Positions 59,719 to 64,000 of a DNA stretch of 64,000 bases are shown piece by piece. Within the stretch, counting starts at the first letter, position 1, and every line of letters begins with the position of its first letter. The notes beneath the pieces are model-generated. The model made no database searches. It had not been told where the DNA came from and worked only from the letters and a program-made list of their open reading frames with translations. The position numbers were made by a program, and so were the translations under genes. Source of the DNA: Marinobacter iranensis (lineage in GTDB: Bacteria > Pseudomonadota > Gammaproteobacteria > Pseudomonadales > Oleiphilaceae); assembly GCF_029207565.1 (NCBI RefSeq), contig NZ_JANCMW010000006.1:124001-188000 (forward strand), read 5' to 3'.

Positions 59719-60843
59719 TTATTGATCTTTGCGGCTGTATTCAGCGAGCTTGTCTTCGTTGATCGTGACGCCCAGGCCGGGGCCTTGTGGCAGGTCCACG
59801 CCGTTGCCGTGGAAGTTCATGGGCTTGTCCACAATGTCGTCCCTCATCAGCAGCGGGCCGAACATTTCGGTGCCCCAGTGCAGGGTTTCCAGGGTGGACC
59901 AAGCGTGTAACGCGGCAACCGTGCCGATGGTGCCTTCCAGCAGGGTGCCCCCGTACAGGCCAATGCCCGCCGCCTGGGCAACCGCGGCCTGCTCCAGGGC
60001 CCGGGCCGGGCCGCCAGCCTTGGCGATCTTGAGCGCAACAGCGCCCGAGAAACCGGCGGCGGCCAGGTTGTACATATCGCTGGCGTCGGCAACGGCTTCG
60101 TCGGCCAGGATGGGTAGATGGAATTTCCGTGACAGGCGCACCAGCGCGGCGTGGTCCTTCATCGGTGTGGGCTGCTCGACCAGGTCAATACCGGCCGCCT
60201 GCAGTTCCGCCATGCCCCTGGCGGCGGTGGCCTCGTCCCACGCCTGATTCACGTCAACACGCACACTGGCGGTTTCACCCACGGCATCCTTGATGGCAGC
60301 CACATGGCGGACGTCGTCCATCAGCGCTCGTGAGCCGATCTTGAGTTTGAAATCGCAGTGGCGCCCGGTTTCGATCAGGCCGAGGGCTTCCTCGATATCA
60401 TTGGCGGTATCCCCGCTGGCCAGGGTCCAGAGCACCGGTATGTGCTGGTGCACGGCGCCGCCAAGCAGATCCGACACCGGACAGCCCAGCCGCTTGCCCT
60501 GCAGATCCAGCAACGCCGTTTCAAGGGCGGATTTGGCCAGGTTGTTGCCGCGGGTCGAGCGGTTTAACATTACCCTCAGGGTATTGATGTTATCCGCGCG
60601 TTGCCCAATCAGTTGCGGCTTGAAATAGGTGTCAATGGTAAGTTTCACGCTTTCGGGACTTTCCGGGCCGTAGGCCAGGCCGCCGATGGTGGTGGCCTCA
60701 CCCAACCCCTCGAGACCATCGGAATCCCTCAGGCGCACAATGACCATGGTCTGAACCCCCATGGTTGTCATCGACAGTTTGTGCGGCCGGATGGTCGGAA
60801 TGTCGACCAGGATGGCTTCGATGGACTGAATGGTGGCGGACAT
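59719..60843 (-). CDS. catB: Muconate cycloisomerase CatB
   Basis: A 374-residue enolase-superfamily enzyme, ATG 60843. It has IPTIRPHKLSMTTMGVQTMV at the N-terminal capping domain, DFKLKIGSRAL with the Lys-x-Lys base, VRVDVNQAWDEATAARGMAE, VEQPTPMKDHAALVRLSRKF and ILADEAVADASDMYNLAAAG giving the Asp-Glu-Asp Mn ligands. It converts cis,cis-muconate to muconolactone. First gene of the catBCA-benABCD operon, divergent from catR. Confidence 0.96.
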   Translation of the reverse strand: MSATIQSIEAILVDIPTIRPHKLSMTTMGVQTMVIVRLRDSDGLEGLGEATTIGGLAYGPESPESVKLTIDTYFKPQLIGQRADNINTLRVMLNRSTRGNNLAKSALETALLDLQGKRLGCPVSDLLGGAVHQHIPVLWTLASGDTANDIEEALGLIETGRHCDFKLKIGSRALMDDVRHVAAIKDAVGETASVRVDVNQAWDEATAARGMAELQAAGIDLVEQPTPMKDHAALVRLSRKFHLPILADEAVADASDMYNLAAAGFSGAVALKIAKAGGPARALEQAAVAQAAGIGLYGGTLLEGTIGTVAALHAWSTLETLHWGTEMFGPLLMRDDIVDKPMNFHGNGVDLPQGPGLGVTINEDKLAEYSRKDQ

Positions 60844-60949
60844 GGGCTCTCCGAATCGCAAGTTAAAATGCCTGTAATTCGAACAGTACGAAGTTTCGCG
60901 GATATGAACCAATATTGATTAAGTACTAACCGATACCCTGGAGGTATGG
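60844..60949. promoter_or_regulatory. catB/catR divergent promoter with LysR-type box
   Basis: TTCGAACAGTACGAA (60878-60892) is a 4-N7-4 inverted repeat (TTCG/CGAA), the same geometry as known muconate-responsive CatM/BenM boxes although the bases differ. It is placed between the divergent starts. Likely activation site for the operon in response to muconate or benzoate. Confidence 0.6.
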
Positions 60950-61852
60950 ATGGAACTGAGACACCTGCGGTACTTCGTGGTCGTGGCGGAGGAACTGAAC
61001 CTGACCCGGGCTGCAGAAAAGCTGTTTATTGCCCAGCCACCTTTGACCCGTGCCATAAAGCAATTGGAAGAGGAGATGGGCGCAGCACTGTTCATCCGCA
61101 AACCCCGGGGCCTGCAACTGACAACGGCTGGCGAGTACTTCCTGGAGCAGGCAAGGCAGATTCTCGACAAGGTAACCGCCACCATGAACGACACCCGGCG
61201 GATCGCCCAGCATCGCAAGACGGTGTTCTCCATCGGCTTCGTGCCCTCGGTGTTCTACGGGCAACTGCCACTGATGGTCCGGCGCCTGCGGCGCAACAAA
61301 AACCTGGAAATCATCCTGCACGAACTGAAGACAAGGGAGCAGGTGGATGCGCTGAAGGCCGGAAAGATCGATATCGGTTTTGGACGGGTGCGCATTGAGG
61401 ACCCCGACGTGGAACAGGATCTGCTGTTCGATGAACCCCTGATCGCCGCCATACCCGCCGGGAGCCCACTGACCCGACACCCGCCGTCCATGAAAGAGCT
61501 GTCGGAATGGCCGATGATCGCTTTTCCTTCGAGCACGGGCCCCAACTTCGCGGACCTGACCCAAGGCCTGTTCCACCGCCGCGGCCTGCGTATTAACGTG
61601 ATGCAGCAGGTCAATGACCTGCAGACTGCGCTGTCGCTGGTGGCCTCGGATATGGGGTTCACCCTGGTGCCTGAGCAGGTTCGACGGCTGCACAGGGAGG
61701 GGGTGGACTATATGCCTTTGGAGGATGACAACATTACCGTGCCGGTGATTGCATCGCGACGAAAGGGAGAAAATCCGAACGCAGTGATGCGGCTGGCGAA
61801 TACCATTCTGGATGAGTTGGTGGAGAACCGGTTGACCGGGCGGTATCCGTGA
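60950..61852 (+). CDS. catR: LysR-type activator CatR/CatM/BenM
   Basis: A 300-residue LysR protein: MELRHLRYFVVVAEELNLTR, AAEKLFIAQPPLTRAIKQLE HTH and a RKPRGLQLTTAG turn typical of the CatM/BenM group. The effector domain includes GFVPSVFYGQLPLMVRRLRR and PSSTGPNFADLTQGLF. It is divergent from catB with a 106-base shared promoter. No separate benR/benM gene is in view, so this one regulator may serve both ben and cat genes. Confidence 0.94.
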   Translation: MELRHLRYFVVVAEELNLTRAAEKLFIAQPPLTRAIKQLEEEMGAALFIRKPRGLQLTTAGEYFLEQARQILDKVTATMNDTRRIAQHRKTVFSIGFVPSVFYGQLPLMVRRLRRNKNLEIILHELKTREQVDALKAGKIDIGFGRVRIEDPDVEQDLLFDEPLIAAIPAGSPLTRHPPSMKELSEWPMIAFPSSTGPNFADLTQGLFHRRGLRINVMQQVNDLQTALSLVASDMGFTLVPEQVRRLHREGVDYMPLEDDNITVPVIASRRKGENPNAVMRLANTILDELVENRLTGRYP

Positions 61853-61875
61853 TGTGGGCGTGTCGGAGAGATGGA

Positions 61876-62027
61876 TGTCGGATTACGAGCCTGACGGCTC
61901 TAATCCGACCTACAGGTATACCTGCTCCCTGGTGGGCGTCGGATTACGGCTTCGCCTAATCCGACCTACATGTTTGCATGTTCCCGCGTAGGTCGGATTA
62001 GAACCGCAACGCGGTTCGTAATCCGAC
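61876..62027. repeat. Three REP-type elements
   Basis: Hairpin repeats with ends GTCGGATTA and TAATCCGACCTAC: copy 1 at 61876-61913, copy 2 at 61938-61969 (same direction, arms GGCTTCGCC), copy 3 inverted at 61988-62027. They are between the converging catR and pcaR-type genes, the usual place for such repeats; they may act as transcription terminators or mRNA stabilisers. Confidence 0.85.
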
Positions 62028-62067
62028 ACAGACGGCTCCCCACGCAACCTTCCTCACCCCCAAAACC

Positions 62068-62847
62068 TCACTGCGTCGTCCGCCGCACCGCCTCGGTCGC
62101 TTGCTGCAACCGCGGCAAGTACACCCCCATCAACGTCTCCATACCCACCCGCGCCGCATTGGTGCTGATATTGATCGCCCCCAGCAATTCACCATTGCCG
62201 GCAAACACCGGCACCGCCACGGAGCGAAGACCGGAATCCAGTTCCTGATCGACGATCGAATACCCCTGCTCCCGGACTTTGATGATTTCATCCTTTAACA
62301 CATCAGCACTGGTCACTGAGGATGCCGTAAACGCTTCGAGAGTCACCCGAGCAAGGAACGAATCCAGCTCCGCTTCCGGCAATTGCGCCAGCAGCACCCG
62401 CCCCATGGAGGTATAGGCCGCCGGCAGGCGGGTGCCCACTGACAGGGTAATGGCCATCAACCGGTGCCGCGCCGATGAGCGCACCACGTACACCACATCA
62501 TCCCCATCCAGTACCGCCAGCGAGGAGGACTCCCCCAGTTCGGCAGTGATGTCTTCCAGGTATTGCTGGATCACCGCGCGGTACTGATTCGAGGCCTGGT
62601 AGGCATAACCCAGCTGCAACACCCGAGGTGTCAGCTCAAACTGCCGGCCATTGCGCTTCACAAAGCCCAGGGCATGAAGGGTCAGCAGAAAACGCCGCGC
62701 CTTGGCCCGATCCATATCAGTACGTGCCGCCACCTCACTCAGCGTCATGCGGGGGTGCTCGGCATCAAACGCCTGCAATACCTCCAGTCCTGAGGCCAGC
62801 GCACCCACATAGTCCCGGTCGCCGGGCTTGAGAATCTGATCGTCCAT
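62068..62847 (-). CDS. pcaR: IclR-family regulator, PcaR-like
   Basis: A 259-residue protein, ATG 62847. N-terminal winged helix VGALASGLEVLQAFDAEHPR MTLSEVAARTDMDRAKARRF LLTLHALGFV, and IclR effector domain with SVGTRLPAAYTSMGRVLLAQ and the conserved DQELDSGLRSVAVPVF. This form matches PcaR/PobR/CatR-type regulators of aromatic catabolism; divergence from pcaI supports PcaR, which responds to 3-oxoadipate. A 195-base divergent region separates the two. Confidence 0.88.
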   Translation of the reverse strand: MDDQILKPGDRDYVGALASGLEVLQAFDAEHPRMTLSEVAARTDMDRAKARRFLLTLHALGFVKRNGRQFELTPRVLQLGYAYQASNQYRAVIQQYLEDITAELGESSSLAVLDGDDVVYVVRSSARHRLMAITLSVGTRLPAAYTSMGRVLLAQLPEAELDSFLARVTLEAFTASSVTSADVLKDEIIKVREQGYSIVDQELDSGLRSVAVPVFAGNGELLGAINISTNAARVGMETLMGVYLPRLQQATEAVRRTTQ

Positions 62848-62976
62848 TCCTGTTCCTTCCTCGCCTAAAACAGCATCCGCGCATGGTAGCAGCTCGTTCG
62901 GTATCCGAACATCCGTGCATTTTTGCTGATTGGTGAAAATTTGTACTTGACGAAGGTAAAACCTTCGAGCCATCAT

Positions 62977-63010
62977 GTTCGCATATTAAACTTATGTTCG
63001 TATATCGAAC
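62977..63010. promoter_or_regulatory. Tandem GTTCG-type operator in front of pcaI
   Basis: GTTCGCATATTAAAC (62977-62991) and GTTCGTATATCGAAC (62996-63010) are two 15-base sites spaced 19 bases. The second is a perfect GTTCG-N5-CGAAC palindrome. They resemble PcaR-binding sequences, lie next to the pcaI start and face the IclR-type gene. Confidence 0.7.
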
Positions 63011-63042
63011 TTTTCAACAATCACTGCAATGGAGACACTGTG

Positions 63043-63858
63043 ATGGCTGAATTTCTCTCCCTTCAGGAGGCCGTGAGCCGCCACATCAGCAACGGCGACA
63101 CCGTCTGTATGGAAGGCTTCACCCACCTGATTCCGTTCGCGGCGGGCCACGAAATCATTCGTCAGGAAAAGCGTGACCTGACCCTGATCCGCATGACCCC
63201 GGACCTGGTGTACGACCAGATGATCGGCGCCGGCTGCGCGAAAAAACTGATCTTCTCCTGGGGCGGCAACCCCGGCGTGGGTTCGCTGCATCGCCTGCGG
63301 GACGCCGTGGAGAAGGGCTGGCCGAACAAGCTGGACATCCTCGAGCACAGCCACGCCGCCATGGCCTGCGCCTACGAAGCCGGCGCGGCCGGACTGCCGT
63401 TCGCCGTGTTGCGCGGCTATGTAGGGAGCGACCTGCCCAAGGTGAACAACCAGATCAAGTTCATTGAGTGCCCGTTCACCGGCGAGCGCTTGGCCGCAGT
63501 GCCGTCGGTTCGCCCGGACGTGGCGGTGATCCACGCCCAGCGCGCCGATCGCAAGGGCAATGTACTGGTGGAGGGCATTGTCGGCATTCAGAAGGAAGTG
63601 GTGCTGGCCGCCAAGCGCAGCATCGTTACCGTTGAGGAAATCGTCGACGACCTTGGCGCCTCTGTAAACGCCTGCGTGCTGCCCTCTTGGGCCATCACTG
63701 CCATCGCCGAGGCACCGAAAGGCGCCAGCCCGTCCTACGCGTTGGGTTATTACGACCGCGACAACGCCTTCTACAAAGAGTGGGACGGCATCGCCCGTGA
63801 CCGGGAAACCTTCCAGACCTGGCTGAAAGAAAACGTCTTTGAAAAAGGAGCTGCGTGA
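63043..63858 (+). CDS. pcaI: 3-oxoadipate CoA-transferase, alpha subunit
   Basis: A 271-residue protein from ATG 63043 (ggaga about ten bases upstream). Family I CoA-transferase alpha pattern: VSRHISNGDTVCMEGFTHLI, IRMTPDLVYDQMIGAGCAKK, SWGGNPGVGSLHRLRDAVE and VAVIHAQRADRKGNV. It activates 3-oxoadipate with succinyl-CoA together with PcaJ. Overlaps pcaJ by one base (TGATG). Confidence 0.95.
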   Translation: MAEFLSLQEAVSRHISNGDTVCMEGFTHLIPFAAGHEIIRQEKRDLTLIRMTPDLVYDQMIGAGCAKKLIFSWGGNPGVGSLHRLRDAVEKGWPNKLDILEHSHAAMACAYEAGAAGLPFAVLRGYVGSDLPKVNNQIKFIECPFTGERLAAVPSVRPDVAVIHAQRADRKGNVLVEGIVGIQKEVVLAAKRSIVTVEEIVDDLGASVNACVLPSWAITAIAEAPKGASPSYALGYYDRDNAFYKEWDGIARDRETFQTWLKENVFEKGAA

Positions 63859-64000
63859 TGAGCCTTGAATTTACCTCCTCGGAAATGATGAGCGTCACTG
63901 CCGCCCGCGCACTGACCAGCGACATGACCTGTTTCGTCGGCATCGGCCTGCCCAGCGAGGCCGCCAACCTGGCGCGCCTGACCCATGCGCCGGACGTCAC
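63858..64000 (+). CDS. pcaJ: 3-oxoadipate CoA-transferase, beta subunit (cut by window end)
   Basis: The first 47 codons of a CoA-transferase beta chain, open to the window edge: FTSSEMMSVTAARALTSDMT, then CFVGIGLPSEAANLARLTHA PDV. The conserved Gly-Ile-Gly-Leu-Pro-x-x-Ala is present; the catalytic Glu lies beyond the window. Translationally coupled to pcaI. Confidence 0.93.
   Translation, partial: MSLEFTSSEMMSVTAARALTSDMTCFVGIGLPSEAANLARLTHAPDV

Noticed and set aside
61876..62027. CRISPR-like array
   Set aside because: Only three copies, one inverted, each a self-complementary hairpin with unequal spacers; these are REP-type repeats. No cas genes in the window.

Overview
The window looks like a piece of a high-GC marine-type gammaproteobacterial chromosome (Marinobacter/Halomonas-like; this is an inference from the ben-cat-pca gene set, REP repeats and protein style, not a database result). 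The host chromosome is visible only at the two edges. On the left is a hotdog thioesterase (1-401) and the first 23 codons of a DJ-1/PfpI-type gene (622-690). On the right is the rest of that same DJ-1/PfpI gene (52199-52813), followed by a thioesterase, benE, a catBCA-benABCD operon with divergent catR, an IclR-type regulator and pcaIJ: the benzoate-catechol-beta-ketoadipate route.

Everything between 691 and 52194 is an inserted genomic island of about 51.5 kb that splits the DJ-1/PfpI gene. The two gene halves rejoin in frame if the island and one copy of a 4-base CTGG repeat (687-690 and 52195-52198) are removed, giving a normal 227-residue protein. Just inside each end is an inverted 9-base motif, CACAGGAAA. 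At the right end, reading inward, is a tightly overlapping six-gene operon: three different tyrosine recombinases, two small proteins and a RecD2-like helicase (52034 down to 43713). It is the likely mobility machine.

The cargo has four parts. (a) 1.1-6.2 kb: scraps of defence and addiction systems (hsdR tail, Xre regulator, a winged-helix/coiled-coil protein coupled to an SF2 helicase, two MbcA/ParS-like antitoxins, PemI-like and VapB-like antitoxin tails, HNH and integrase tails). (b) 6.2-24.7 kb: catabolic module 1, with an MHS-type permease, CoA ligase, three crotonase-fold proteins, acyl-CoA dehydrogenase, thiolase, two SDRs, a DUF2889 protein, a MalT/LuxR-type regulator and an outer-membrane porin. 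The permease and the porin share a duplicated ~140 bp upstream region containing an 18-base palindrome. (c) 26.7-40.05 kb: catabolic module 2, with a TRAP transporter, CoA ligase, enoyl-CoA hydratase, tandem hotdog protein, biotin-dependent acyl-CoA carboxylase, two MaoC hydratases, SDR, TetR regulator and CitE-type lyase. A shared operator-like sequence lies in front of both divergent transcription units. (d) 40.1-43.2 kb: recombinase and IS scraps, an hsdR tail with its YgjP-like peptidase, a HEPN/Abi protein and a serine resolvase.

Module boundaries are full of broken insertion sequences (IS3, IS4, IS5 and IS630 families), two pieces of umuC and a truncated group II intron lying directly after the porin terminator. 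This suggests stepwise assembly of the cargo inside an older recombinase-driven island. The island brings two peripheral acyl-CoA pathways into a chromosome that already degrades benzoate. The substrates of both modules are unknown from sequence alone.
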